Shown here: positions 7,372 to 15,910 of the stretch, piece after piece
Layout: every line of letters begins with the position of its first letter
How positions within the stretch are numbered: position 1 is the first letter of the stretch
Source of the DNA: Candidatus Aminicenantota bacterium
Lineage (GTDB): Bacteria; Acidobacteriota; B3-B38; Guanabaribacteriales; B3-B38
Assembly (NCBI GenBank): GCA_029880275.1
Contig: JAOUOQ010000001.1
Span: 1 to 40,693, forward strand
Direction of reading: 5' to 3'
Length of the DNA: 40,693 nt
The notes under the pieces: model-generated
What the model saw: the letters and a program-made list of their open reading frames with translations, nothing else
Databases searched by the model: none
Told to the model about the DNA's origin: nothing
Made by a program: the position numbers and the translations under genes

Positions 7372-8907
7372 TTACTCCCATTCTATTGTACTGGGAGGCT
7401 TAGAGCTTATGTCATAGACCACTCTATTGACCCCTTCAACTTCGTTTACCAGACGGCTGGAAATAGCCTCCAGCATTTGATGAGGCAGACGAGCCCAATC
7501 AGCCGTCATCCCATCCTGGCTGGTGACCGCCCGCAAAGCGACCACATTATGATAAGTGCGCTCATCCCCCATCACCCCTACCGTATGGAGGAGTAAAAGC
7601 ACAGGAAAAGCCTGCCATAGCCTATCCTGCCAGCCAAACTCCTCTACTATCTCCTCTATTATCCGGTCTGCCTGCTGGAGGGTCTTCACTCTAAAGGGAG
7701 TAATCTCTCCCACAATCCTCACTGCCAATCCGGGACCCGGGAAAGGCTGACGGCGAATAAAATAGGGGTCTAATCCCATCTCCCTGGCTAACTCTCTCAC
7801 CTCATCCTTGAACAGCTCCTTAAGGGGCTCAATGAGCTTTAGTTTCATTGTTGAGGGTAACCCCCCGACATTATGATGGGTCTTAATAATGGCTGAGGAG
7901 CCCCGGGAAGACCCGCTTTCTACTACATCGGGATAAAGGGTCCCCTGAGCTAAGAACTTAACTCCACCTATGCGGGCAGCTTCCTCCTCGAAAACCCTGA
8001 TAAACTCTTCTCCGATTATACGCCTTTTCTCCTCCGGGTCAACTACCCCTGCTAATCGGGTGTAAAACCGGCGGGAAGCATCAATATATCTGAGGTTCAT
8101 ATGAAGCTTTTTGCGGAAGTCTTCTATTACCCTATGCGGCTCGCGGTATCGTAATAGACCATTGTTGACAAAAACAGAAACCAATCGTTCCCCTATTGCT
8201 TTATGGACTAACAAAGCAGTTACTGAAGAATCAACCCCACCGCTCAGGGCACAGATGACCTTGGCTTTTTTCACCTGACGGCGGATATTTTCTACCTCTT
8301 CTGCTATGAAGGACTTAGCCGTCCAGCTCTCCCCGCAGTGGCAAATGTCATGCAGAAAGTTCCTGATTATCTCTCGCCCCAAATAGGTGTGCGCCACCTC
8401 TGGATGAAACTGTAATCCATAAAGCCCCTTTTCCCGATTTTCAAAGGCAGCGACAGGTGAAGAGTCGGTAACCGCGGTTATCAGAAATCCAGGGGGTGAA
8501 GTAGCTACCCTGTCGCCATGGCTCATCCACACGGTCAGGGGGGAGGCGAGCCCTTTAAACAGAGGGCTTTCGGTTACAATTCGGAGCTCAGCCCTTCCAT
8601 ACTCCCGGGCTCCTGCCCTCTCCACCAATCCTCCCATATGGTGGGCTATGAGCTGCATTCCATAACATATACCAAGCACCGGGATGCCCGAGGAGAGAAG
8701 CTCTGGTGCCATTTGGCGGGCTTCATGCTCAATGACACTGCTCGGACTCCCCGAAAGGATTATCCCCTTTGGCTGGTGTGTGTTAATGCTGGTAATGGGA
8801 GTGTCGCCGGGGAGGATTTCAGAGTACACATGGCACTCCCTCACCCGGCGGGCAATGAGCTGGGTATACTGAGAGCCAAAATCGAGGATTATAATTTTGT
8901 CCCTCAT
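7372..8907 (-). CDS. guaA: GMP synthase (glutamine-hydrolysing)
   Basis: Makes GMP from XMP, ATP and glutamine in the cytoplasm. The class-I glutamine amidotransferase domain (about residues 1-190) has the nucleophile Cys in GICYGMQL and the catalytic His in FHPEV. The ATP-pyrophosphatase domain has the P-loop ALSGGVDSSV. The C-terminal dimer domain ends in SKPPSTIEWE, the hallmark of GuaA. About 511 residues from ATG 8907, which has GGAGAG 7 nt upstream; a GTG at 8922 would add five residues but has no SD. It sits 42 bp after priA and 2 bp before dnaE, so GMP synthesis is co-expressed with replication genes. Confidence 0.97.
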   Translation of the reverse strand: MRDKIIILDFGSQYTQLIARRVRECHVYSEILPGDTPITSINTHQPKGIILSGSPSSVIEHEARQMAPELLSSGIPVLGICYGMQLIAHHMGGLVERAGAREYGRAELRIVTESPLFKGLASPLTVWMSHGDRVATSPPGFLITAVTDSSPVAAFENREKGLYGLQFHPEVAHTYLGREIIRNFLHDICHCGESWTAKSFIAEEVENIRRQVKKAKVICALSGGVDSSVTALLVHKAIGERLVSVFVNNGLLRYREPHRVIEDFRKKLHMNLRYIDASRRFYTRLAGVVDPEEKRRIIGEEFIRVFEEEAARIGGVKFLAQGTLYPDVVESGSSRGSSAIIKTHHNVGGLPSTMKLKLIEPLKELFKDEVRELAREMGLDPYFIRRQPFPGPGLAVRIVGEITPFRVKTLQQADRIIEEIVEEFGWQDRLWQAFPVLLLLHTVGVMGDERTYHNVVALRAVTSQDGMTADWARLPHQMLEAISSRLVNEVEGVNRVVYDISSKPPSTIEWE

Positions 8908-8949
8908 CCTATTTCTCTCCACCCATTAGAATAATTCTAACAAAAAGAG

Positions 8950-11208
8950 CTACATCATACTCATAGGGTCCACATCTATCTGGAGGTTTTTCGTGCTAAT
9001 CCTTTTGCTGCTCAGTGCTTCCAGACTCTGTTGGAGGCATCTCTTCATTCTTGTCCTGACCCTTCCTTTGAGGATGAGCTGGTAGCGATACTCCCCCTTT
9101 ATCCTGGCTAAAGGTGCCGGGGCGGGACCCATAATAATAAGGGAGCTGTCCCGATGCTCTCTGAGCTGCTGGGCGAGTAGCTCTGCTTTTTTCTTAACCC
9201 TCTCTCTGTCTCTTCCTTTGACCACGAGATTTATTATAGAGGTAAACGGCGGGTATTTCATCCACTTTCTAAACTTCAACTCCTGCTTATAGAAGGAATC
9301 GTAGTCTTGCTGACAGGCGAAGCTGATGCTGTAGTGGTCGGGGTAGTATGTCTGTATGATGACCTTCCCGGGGATATCCCCTCTCCCCGCCCTCCCAGCT
9401 ACCTGGGTGAGGAGCTGGAAGTTCCTCTCACTGCTGCGGAAATCTGGCAGGCAGAGGGCGGTATCGGAAGCTACCACTCCCACCAGGGTCACCTTCGGAT
9501 AGTCGTGACCTTTGGCAATCATCTGGGTGCCCACAAGAATCCTTATACTCTCCTCAGCCAAGGCGGTGAGTATCTTCTCATAGGATCCTTTGCGTCGGGT
9601 GGTATCCCTATCCATCCGGCAGATGGCTTCTTCGGGGAGCATCACTTTTAGAACCTCTTCGAATTTTTCGCTCCCCTCCCCCACCATATGGAGATATTCC
9701 CCCTGACACTGGGGACATTGAACAGGTGAAAGACGGCTGTAGCCGCAGTAATGGCACATCAGGCGCTTGGGTCTCTGATGGAAGGTCAGAGCCAGGCTGC
9801 AGTGGGGGCAAAGCGGGGTGTAAGCACAGGAACGACAAAGCAGAAATGATGCATACCCCCGGCGGTTGATTAATAGCATAACCTGTTCCTTCCTGGCTAA
9901 CCTCTCTTTGATAGCGTTCAGCAACTTTTCAGAAAGCAAAAACGTCCCTCCCTCCCGCTTTAATTCCTCCTTCATATCAACGATTTCCGCTTCCGCCAAC
10001 TGGCGGTTGCTGACCCGTGTAGGGAGCGAAAGGTAGAGGTATTTACCCTGCTGTGCCTTGTAATAGCTTTCCAGAGAAGGAGTGGCAGAGCCCAGCAGCA
10101 CCACCACTTCTTGCATCTTAGCCCTCACTATGGCTACATCTCTGCCGTTATACCGGGGAGACTCTTCCTGCTTATAAGAGGCATCGTGCTCCTCATCAAC
10201 TATTATAATGCCTATATTCTGTAAAGGGGCGAAGACAGCAGAGCGGGTGCCCATCACCACCTTAGCTTCTCCCCTCTTCACCCGCCACCACTCATCCAGC
10301 CGCTCCCCTCTCCCCAGCCCGGAGTGGAGCACCGCTACTGTATTGCCCAAACAGGAGCCAAAGCGCCGACTAAGCTGAGGAGTAAGCCCAATCTCCGGCA
10401 CCAGTATTAGGGCGCTCTTCCCCTCTGCTAAGACTTTCTTTACCGCCATGATATATATCTCTGTCTTTCCGCTGCCGGTAACACCGTGAAGCAGGATAGT
10501 GGAAAAGCTCCCCTTATCCATCTCCTGCACTATGCGGCTGTAAACCTCCTGCTGCAAGGGAGTCAGCTCAATGGGCTTTTCGGAGCCTGGCAGAGCTTCC
10601 TCAAAAGGCTCTTTCTCCGCTCTTCGGCGTGCTGGGGAAGCTCTCCCTGACAGCTTCTCCCTCAGGGTGATGAACCCCTCCTTGTGCAGCCAACTGAGGG
10701 AGGAGTAAAAGCTGGAGGAGGGAAACAACCTCTTGAGCCGCTTGACCGGCAGGGCTGGCTCACTCTGCAGATGCTTCAATACACGGAATCGGTGGGGGAG
10801 TTTTTCTTCCGAAGAGGCTAATTTTTCCGCCCAGCGCAGCCCCGCATCGGATATGGAGACCACCGTATGGGATTCAATATTAATCCCCGCCGGGAGGCAG
10901 GCTTTGATAAACTCTCCCCAGGAAGTGAGGTAATAGTCTGCCGCCCATTTTGTAAGGCGAAGCATAAACTCGGCGATGAGAGGCTCCTCATCCAGCAGCT
11001 CGCTCACCTTCTTTATTTTCTCCAGGGGAAACTGAGGCTGAGAAGTGAAATCAACCACATAGCCGGTGGTCAGCTTTCGCCCAAAGGGAACCAAAACCCT
11101 GCTTCCGCAGGCGACCTCATCCCGAAACTTTTGAGGGAGTTCATAGGTATAGGTAGGGGAAAGAGGAAGAGAAAGAGCAACCTCCACAAATCTTCTCCCC
11201 CCTTTCAT
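8950..11208 (-). CDS. priA: primosomal replication-restart helicase PriA
   Basis: A 752-residue superfamily-2 helicase that reloads the replisome at stalled forks. The N-terminal 3'-OH-binding domain is at about residues 1-110. Walker A is GVTGSGKTE, motif II is DEEHD, and a zinc-binding insert holds four CxxC-type pairs (CRSC, CPHC, CHYC, CPQC). Helicase motifs VGTQMIAKGHDYP and QVAGRAGRG follow. The start ATG overlaps the udg stop as ATGA and is preceded by AGGGGAG at about 7 nt. It follows coaBC and udg as in many bacteria that carry the gmk-rpoZ-coaBC-priA block. Confidence 0.97.
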   Translation of the reverse strand: MKGGRRFVEVALSLPLSPTYTYELPQKFRDEVACGSRVLVPFGRKLTTGYVVDFTSQPQFPLEKIKKVSELLDEEPLIAEFMLRLTKWAADYYLTSWGEFIKACLPAGINIESHTVVSISDAGLRWAEKLASSEEKLPHRFRVLKHLQSEPALPVKRLKRLFPSSSFYSSLSWLHKEGFITLREKLSGRASPARRRAEKEPFEEALPGSEKPIELTPLQQEVYSRIVQEMDKGSFSTILLHGVTGSGKTEIYIMAVKKVLAEGKSALILVPEIGLTPQLSRRFGSCLGNTVAVLHSGLGRGERLDEWWRVKRGEAKVVMGTRSAVFAPLQNIGIIIVDEEHDASYKQEESPRYNGRDVAIVRAKMQEVVVLLGSATPSLESYYKAQQGKYLYLSLPTRVSNRQLAEAEIVDMKEELKREGGTFLLSEKLLNAIKERLARKEQVMLLINRRGYASFLLCRSCAYTPLCPHCSLALTFHQRPKRLMCHYCGYSRLSPVQCPQCQGEYLHMVGEGSEKFEEVLKVMLPEEAICRMDRDTTRRKGSYEKILTALAEESIRILVGTQMIAKGHDYPKVTLVGVVASDTALCLPDFRSSERNFQLLTQVAGRAGRGDIPGKVIIQTYYPDHYSISFACQQDYDSFYKQELKFRKWMKYPPFTSIINLVVKGRDRERVKKKAELLAQQLREHRDSSLIIMGPAPAPLARIKGEYRYQLILKGRVRTRMKRCLQQSLEALSSKRISTKNLQIDVDPMSMM

Positions 11209-11894
11209 AACTGGCTCCCCTCTTCAAGATAGGCTTTTATCTTTTTCATATCCTCCCAGACATCCCTCTTTTTATAAGGGCTCCTCAAGAGGAAGGCTGG
11301 ATGGAAGGTTGCCATGAGCTTAATCTCCTGATAATCCCAAAACTTCCCCCGCAACTTGGAGATGGGGAGTTTGGTCTTCAAAAGCCTCTGAGCGGAAAAG
11401 GTGCCCAGAGCGCAGATAATCTCGGGTCTTATTATGGCAATCTGCTGATGCAAATAATACTGGCAACTTTCCATCTCCTCCGGTTTGGGGTCCCGATTTT
11501 CTGGAGGACGACATTTCACGATGTTGCCTATATAGACCTCCTCCCGACTCAGGCCGATAGCTTTGATAATATCGGTCAGCAATTTACCTGCCTGACCCAC
11601 AAAGGGGCGTCCCTGCACATCTTCCCAATAGCCCGGGGCTTCGCCGATGAACATCAGCCGGGCGTTGACATCGCCTTCGCCGAAGACAGTGGTTTTCCTG
11701 GTAAGGTAGAGTGGGCACTTCTGGCATCGCGCCACCTCCTGCTGGAGCTTATGGAGAAGCTCTCCCTTATGGCTGACAGGGGCTGTCCGCTCTCTCTTTC
11801 GAGGGATATTCAAATCCTCCACACCGAGGCTCTGAAAATACTGGAGCTGGCGTGTGACTTTCTCTATGAGGTCGGATAAATTATCGACTGGCAT
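11205..11894 (-). CDS. udg: type-4 (iron-sulfur) uracil-DNA glycosylase
   Basis: Removes uracil from DNA at the start of base-excision repair. The 229-residue protein has motif 1 as GEAPGYWEDVQGRPFVG (from residue 84) and motif 3 as HPAFLLR, both typical of family 4/UDGa. The four predicted [4Fe-4S] ligands are C57, C60, C128 and C144. A Lys/Arg-rich extension of about 55 residues precedes the core, as in proteins once annotated as SPO1-type DNA-polymerase-related. The ATG overlaps the end of coaBC by 14 bp with only a weak SD; the stop overlaps priA as ATGA. Family-4 enzymes are frequent in thermophiles, but that alone does not show the host is one. Confidence 0.94.
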   Translation of the reverse strand: MPVDNLSDLIEKVTRQLQYFQSLGVEDLNIPRKRERTAPVSHKGELLHKLQQEVARCQKCPLYLTRKTTVFGEGDVNARLMFIGEAPGYWEDVQGRPFVGQAGKLLTDIIKAIGLSREEVYIGNIVKCRPPENRDPKPEEMESCQYYLHQQIAIIRPEIICALGTFSAQRLLKTKLPISKLRGKFWDYQEIKLMATFHPAFLLRSPYKKRDVWEDMKKIKAYLEEGSQL

Positions 11895-13071
11895 CAGCTA
11901 ACATTTCTTCTATTTTATCCAGTATACGCTCCGCTACCTCCCTTTTGGGGAGCTGGGGCAGAGGGGTTTCTTTCCCATCGGCGGTGATAATGGTCACCGT
12001 ATTAGTGTCCGTACCAAAGCCGCTTCCTGGCAGGGATATATCGTTGGCAATGATGAGGTCAAGCTTCTTCTCCTTGAGCTTATTAAGGGCATAGGGGACT
12101 ACCCCTTCGCTCTCAGCGGCAAACCCCACCAACAACCTCTTCCCCTTCTGTTGACCTATCTCTGCCAGGATATCCGCGGTCAGCTCCAGCTCTAAAGCCT
12201 GCAAGGGGACATCCTTTTTAATCTTCTGCGGACTGGCAAAGCGGGGGCGAAAATCGCTTACCGCCGCCGCTTTGATGACCACCTTGCTTCCCTCTAACTG
12301 CTCGAGAACCTTCTCCCGCATCTGGCTGGCGCTCCTCACCCTGATCATCTTCACCCCGATGGGTGGCGGTAAGGCGGTGGGGCCACTGATGAGAGTCACC
12401 TCAGCGCCTCGGGCTGCCGCAGATTCCGCCAGGGCAAAACCCATCTTCCCGGTGGAGCGGTTGGTTATGAATCGCACAGGGTCGATATCCTCATAGGTGG
12501 GACCCGCTGTTATCAGAAAGCTGACCCCGCCCAGAGTCTTTTTCCTCAAAGCCTGAAGGGAGAGCTGAACGATCTTTTTGACCTCTGCCAATCTTCCCAC
12601 ACCTTCTTCTCCCCCGGCCAGATAGCCCACCTCCGGCTCGACCAACTTCACTCCCAACTGGCGCAGTCTCTCCAGATTCTCTTTGACCTGTGGATGAAGA
12701 AACATACGGTGGTGCATCGCCGGGGCGACCACCACTGGGCAAGAGACTGACAGAAAGAGGGTGGTAAGGATGTCATCGGCAATACCATTGGCAAACTTCC
12801 CTATGATATTGGCGGTAGCCGGGGCAACAAGGAGGAGGTCCATCTCTTTAGCCAGAGAGATATGACGGGCTTCCCACTCCTCTGCGGGTGTGAACATACG
12901 ATAATAGACTTCATTCTGGGAGATTGTCTGAAATGTCAGAGGGGTGACAAAGCGGCAGGCATTTCTGGTCATCACCACCACCACTTGCACGCCATGCCTC
13001 TGGAATTCCCGCACTATCTCCACCGCCTTGTATGCGGCGATGCCGCCGCTGACCCCTAACGCGATTTTCAT
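11881..13071 (-). CDS. coaBC: bifunctional CoaBC (phosphopantothenoylcysteine decarboxylase/synthetase)
   Basis: Performs the second and third steps of coenzyme A synthesis from phosphopantothenate. The N-terminal flavoprotein decarboxylase starts GVSGGIAAYKA and has the catalytic His in WEARHISLA. The C-terminal CTP-dependent synthetase begins near residue 180 with ITAGPTYEDIDPVRFITNRS and has AAAVSDFRP and DLIIANDIS. The length, 396 residues, is normal. Two oddities lie in the decarboxylase: the usual PxMNxxMW motif is PAMHHRMF, and the substrate-flap motif that in E. coli contains an essential Cys (ACGD) is LAGGEEGVGRL, with Gly in place of Cys. The rest of the active site is intact, so I regard it as a functional variant. 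The gene is 52 bp after rpoZ. Confidence 0.95.
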   Translation of the reverse strand: MKIALGVSGGIAAYKAVEIVREFQRHGVQVVVVMTRNACRFVTPLTFQTISQNEVYYRMFTPAEEWEARHISLAKEMDLLLVAPATANIIGKFANGIADDILTTLFLSVSCPVVVAPAMHHRMFLHPQVKENLERLRQLGVKLVEPEVGYLAGGEEGVGRLAEVKKIVQLSLQALRKKTLGGVSFLITAGPTYEDIDPVRFITNRSTGKMGFALAESAAARGAEVTLISGPTALPPPIGVKMIRVRSASQMREKVLEQLEGSKVVIKAAAVSDFRPRFASPQKIKKDVPLQALELELTADILAEIGQQKGKRLLVGFAAESEGVVPYALNKLKEKKLDLIIANDISLPGSGFGTDTNTVTIITADGKETPLPQLPKREVAERILDKIEEMLADASR

Positions 13072-13123
13072 CCCTTTTCCCCTTACGAAAATGTATGAAC
13101 AAGGAGCTACCCTTAAAGGAGGC

Positions 13124-13330
13124 TTACTCAGGGGGTTGCTCTCCTTCTTTGTCGTTCAGCACTGCGAATTTTATCAGCCCCCTTCTGACTTCTTCTTTGG
13201 CAATGGTGGTCCATTTCCTGGCTGTAATGTCTGCTTTGGGCTTCGCCCCGTCGATTAGTTGCTTGCATCGTAGCGCTGAAACCATTATTAATTGGAATTT
13301 ATTTCCTGGCTTATTGGTAATTGCTGCCAT
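13124..13330 (-). CDS. rpoZ: RNA polymerase omega subunit
   Basis: Omega helps beta-prime fold and join RNA polymerase. The 68-residue protein has the conserved core NKFQLIMVSALRCKQL, then KWTTIAKEEVRRGLI, which aligns with the two conserved helices of the omega family, and an acidic tail. The open frame reaches back to 13363, but ATG 13330 is preceded at 4 nt by AGGAGG and gives the normal length, so I use it. It lies between gmk and coaBC, its standard neighbours. The C-terminus is short and Glu/Pro-rich. Confidence 0.9.
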   Translation of the reverse strand: MAAITNKPGNKFQLIMVSALRCKQLIDGAKPKADITARKWTTIAKEEVRRGLIKFAVLNDKEGEQPPE

Positions 13331-13423
13331 TTCTCCTCCTGAGCTAAACATTTGCATCCGCATTCTCCAATAGTGTTAAAAGATTAGCTCATCACATGCA
13401 AATATAAATGAACAATTACAAGC

Positions 13424-14065
13424 CTACCGCTGCCTCGGACGGAAATCGTCGATGAGCCGTTGCACCACATCTTTCATTACCTCCTGCCGGCTGTGCTCGG
13501 CAACAATGATGGATTTGAGCTTCTCCACAGCCTCGGTCAGGGTCTCATTTATTACAATATAATCGTAATGAGACCAGTAGTCAATCTCCCTCTCGGCCAC
13601 CTTTAATCTCCTCTGAATCTCCTCTGCTGTATCAGTGCCCCTCTCCTCAAGCCTTTGTTTAAGGGCATCCCGTGAGGGCGGCAGTACAAATATGGAGACC
13701 ACGCGAGGAAGCTTCTCCATTATCTGAATAGCGCCCTGAACATCTATCAGCAAAAGGACATCCTTCCCTTGCTGAAGATGCTGAGTTAGCCTTTTACGGG
13801 AGGTGCCATAGTAATGGCCGAAGACCTCGGCCCATTCTATAAGCTCCCCTTTCATCCTTTTTTTCTCAAACTCCTCTCTGGTCAAAAAGAAATAGTCCAC
13901 CCCTTCTTGCTCTCCCGGACGAGGCTTTCTGGTAGTGTAGGAGATTGAGAGCTGGAGGTCGGGGAGGGAATTAAGCAACTCCTTCCCCAGCGTAGTCTTG
14001 CCAGAACCTGAAGGAGCTGAGATTATAAAAACCTGACCCTTTTTTGCTCGATGGATGGGATACAT
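13424..14065 (-). CDS. gmk: guanylate kinase
   Basis: Phosphorylates GMP to GDP, the next step after GuaA encoded about 5 kb downstream in the same run. The P-loop is APSGSGKTT, followed by the GMP-binding segment SYTTRKPRPGE with GVDYFF, then LIDVQGA and a lid with RLEERGTD. The 213 residues match the family. It lies 23 bp after remA and 93 bp before the rpoZ start. Confidence 0.97.
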   Translation of the reverse strand: MYPIHRAKKGQVFIISAPSGSGKTTLGKELLNSLPDLQLSISYTTRKPRPGEQEGVDYFFLTREEFEKKRMKGELIEWAEVFGHYYGTSRKRLTQHLQQGKDVLLLIDVQGAIQIMEKLPRVVSIFVLPPSRDALKQRLEERGTDTAEEIQRRLKVAEREIDYWSHYDYIVINETLTEAVEKLKSIIVAEHSRQEVMKDVVQRLIDDFRPRQR

Positions 14066-14088
14066 TTGCTTAGCTGTTCATACTAGTG

Positions 14089-14325
14089 TTAATCCTTAAT
14101 CCGGGAAACTACGGTAGACGGCCGTATGGATGAAAGGACAATATGGTTACTATCGGTGACGATAACCGAGCGGGTCTGCCTGCCGGCGGTAGCATCTATC
14201 AGCTTGTTCAGCCTCTTCGCCTCTTCCCGCAGCCTCTTTATGGGAAGCGAGTGGGAGGCGATCACTGCTACCACCCGCTCAGAAACTATTGAGTTGCCAA
14301 AACCTATGTTGATAATTTTACTCAT
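14089..14325 (-). CDS. remA: RemA/DUF370 small DNA-binding regulator
   Basis: A 78-residue member of the RemA family (DUF370). In Bacillus the protein is a ring-forming DNA-binding activator of biofilm-matrix genes. The diagnostic start is INIGFGNSIV, followed by the basic helix PIKRLREEAKR, then LIDATAGRQTRSVIVTDS and IVLSSIRP. In the wider family the gene is nearly always between yicC and gmk, as here. The ATG has GAGG 9 nt upstream. Its target in this LPS-type bacterium is not known; a matrix role is inference from Bacillus only. Confidence 0.92.
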   Translation of the reverse strand: MSKIINIGFGNSIVSERVVAVIASHSLPIKRLREEAKRLNKLIDATAGRQTRSVIVTDSNHIVLSSIRPSTVVSRIKD

Positions 14326-14375
14326 TTTATCGGTCCTCTAAATAAAACTCCATTATTAAAGAGAAAAAGTAATAT

Positions 14376-15257
14376 CTATTCGATATTTTGCACTTGCTCT
14401 CTAAGCTTCTCTATCTCTGATTTTATGGTCAGGACAGCGGGCATCAGCCCCGGAGCTCTCATTTTAGAAGCTATCGCATTAAGCTCACGAAAGAGCTCCT
14501 GACTGATAAAATCGAGCTTCTTCCCGCAGGGTTCGTCTCCTGACAATAGCCGTTCGCCCTGCTCCAGGTGGCTCTTAATCCTCACTATCTCTTCGGTTAT
14601 GTCTTCCTTCTCTGTATAATATACAACCTCTTGAAGCAATCTTTCTTCATTTAATTTTAGCTGGCTATTATATTCTTTTGCCCTTTCTTTCAGCCGATGA
14701 TAATAATACTTCTTGAGCCTTGGTATCTCTTTTTCTATTGGCTGAAGCAATCCTTTTATTAACTGCAGTCTGTTCTGCAGCTCCCTGGCCAGCGCCTCCC
14801 CCTCGTCCGCCCTGGCCTTTTCCAGCGAGCTTATCGCTTTTCCTAAGGCTTCCATAACAAGGCTCTCTACCTCGGACTCACTCTTCTGGGGAAGGGGCTT
14901 TAACCGAATCAAATGGGGGAGAGTCCAGATGGCATTAATATTTATTTCGCCCCCGAGGTTGAATTCCTCTTTGATCTTTCTAAGCTCTTGAAGATAGTCA
15001 GACATCAAGGGAAAGTTAGTCTGGAGTTCATACTCTAATTCACCCTTATGCTCCAGATGCACCAACACATCAAACTTTCCGCGATAGAATCTTTGCTTTA
15101 CCTCCTTGCGCAGTTTATTCTCCAGGGACATGAGCTCTTCGGGCATTCGCACAGTGACCTCACTGAAGCGGTGATTCAGAGAGCGAATCTCCACTTTTGC
15201 CCTGAGGCCTTCAGCTTCCGCCTCCCCATGCCCATAGCCTGTCATGCTCATTATCAT
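14376..15257 (-). CDS. yicC: YicC/YloC-family endoribonuclease
   Basis: A 293-residue member of the YicC family, reported as RNA endonucleases. The N-terminal signature SMTGYGHGEAEAEG and RSLNHRFSEVTVRMPEE is at about residues 4-42. The C-terminal domain has GKKLDFISQELFRELNAI, the conserved DFxxQE-type segment. A charged helical middle separates them. The ATG overlaps the stop of the acyltransferase as ATGA; two more in-frame ATGs at 15251 and 15245 are possible starts. It begins the yicC-remA-gmk-rpoZ-coaBC block. Confidence 0.93.
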   Translation of the reverse strand: MIMSMTGYGHGEAEAEGLRAKVEIRSLNHRFSEVTVRMPEELMSLENKLRKEVKQRFYRGKFDVLVHLEHKGELEYELQTNFPLMSDYLQELRKIKEEFNLGGEININAIWTLPHLIRLKPLPQKSESEVESLVMEALGKAISSLEKARADEGEALARELQNRLQLIKGLLQPIEKEIPRLKKYYYHRLKERAKEYNSQLKLNEERLLQEVVYYTEKEDITEEIVRIKSHLEQGERLLSGDEPCGKKLDFISQELFRELNAIASKMRAPGLMPAVLTIKSEIEKLREQVQNIE

Positions 15258-15910
15258 CGATACAATCCATCCACCCTGGCAGTAATCTCGTTCAAAGAAG
15301 CCTCAATCTCCTGGCGCTTCTGCTCCATCTGGAGGGGGGCAGCATCCTTAGAAACCCAGATGGCTTTGCCATAAATAAAGGTTCCTTGAGAGAAAGGGAA
15401 GGGGATCATCATTGTGTCCCAGCTGGACAGGAACTTCTTCCTGGAAGCACTGAAGGAGACCGGCACAACGGGGAGACTACTCAGCCTGGCGATTTGCACC
15501 ACCCCTGGTTTAACCCTTTGCCTGGGACCGCGGGGACCATCCGGGGTCATCGCTATATCAGACCCACGGCAGGTTTCTTCCAAAACCTGCTTCAGAGCGG
15601 ATACCCCCCCACGACTGCTGGAACCCCGAATTGAATGGAAACCAAACCTTCTCATCGCCCGGCTGATATATTCCCCATCTCTGTGGTGACTTATAAGAAT
15701 ATTAATTTGAGAGCCAAAATAACTATAAGGCATCATTAACAGCCTCCCGTGCCAGAAGGCTATGATGTAGTTTTTCCCTTCCCGGGTCAGTTTTTCCACC
15801 TCTGAGCGGTTGATATAATCTATGCTCATGGTAAGACGCAGAAATCTTATCAGAAGGCTCCCCAAAAAGGGTATCAGGATGAGCTTGAGCTTCTCCAGGA
15901 TGTTCTTCAC
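15254..15910 (-). CDS. DUF374-family lysophospholipid acyltransferase-like protein
   Basis: A 218-residue protein with an N-terminal amphipathic/hydrophobic helix (IPFLGSLLIRFL), then the family blocks IIAFWHGRLLMMPY, IRGSSSRGG and MTPDGPRGPRQ. DUF374 proteins belong to the LPLAT superfamily and are often encoded beside lipid A genes, where they may add an acyl chain to a lipid A precursor; the precise substrate is inferred. The start is GTG, its first base shared with the msbA stop (TAGTG), and GGAGG is about 8 nt upstream. The position between msbA and yicC links lipid A genes to the housekeeping block. Confidence 0.85.
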   Translation of the reverse strand: MKNILEKLKLILIPFLGSLLIRFLRLTMSIDYINRSEVEKLTREGKNYIIAFWHGRLLMMPYSYFGSQINILISHHRDGEYISRAMRRFGFHSIRGSSSRGGVSALKQVLEETCRGSDIAMTPDGPRGPRQRVKPGVVQIARLSSLPVVPVSFSASRKKFLSSWDTMMIPFPFSQGTFIYGKAIWVSKDAAPLQMEQKRQEIEASLNEITARVDGLYR

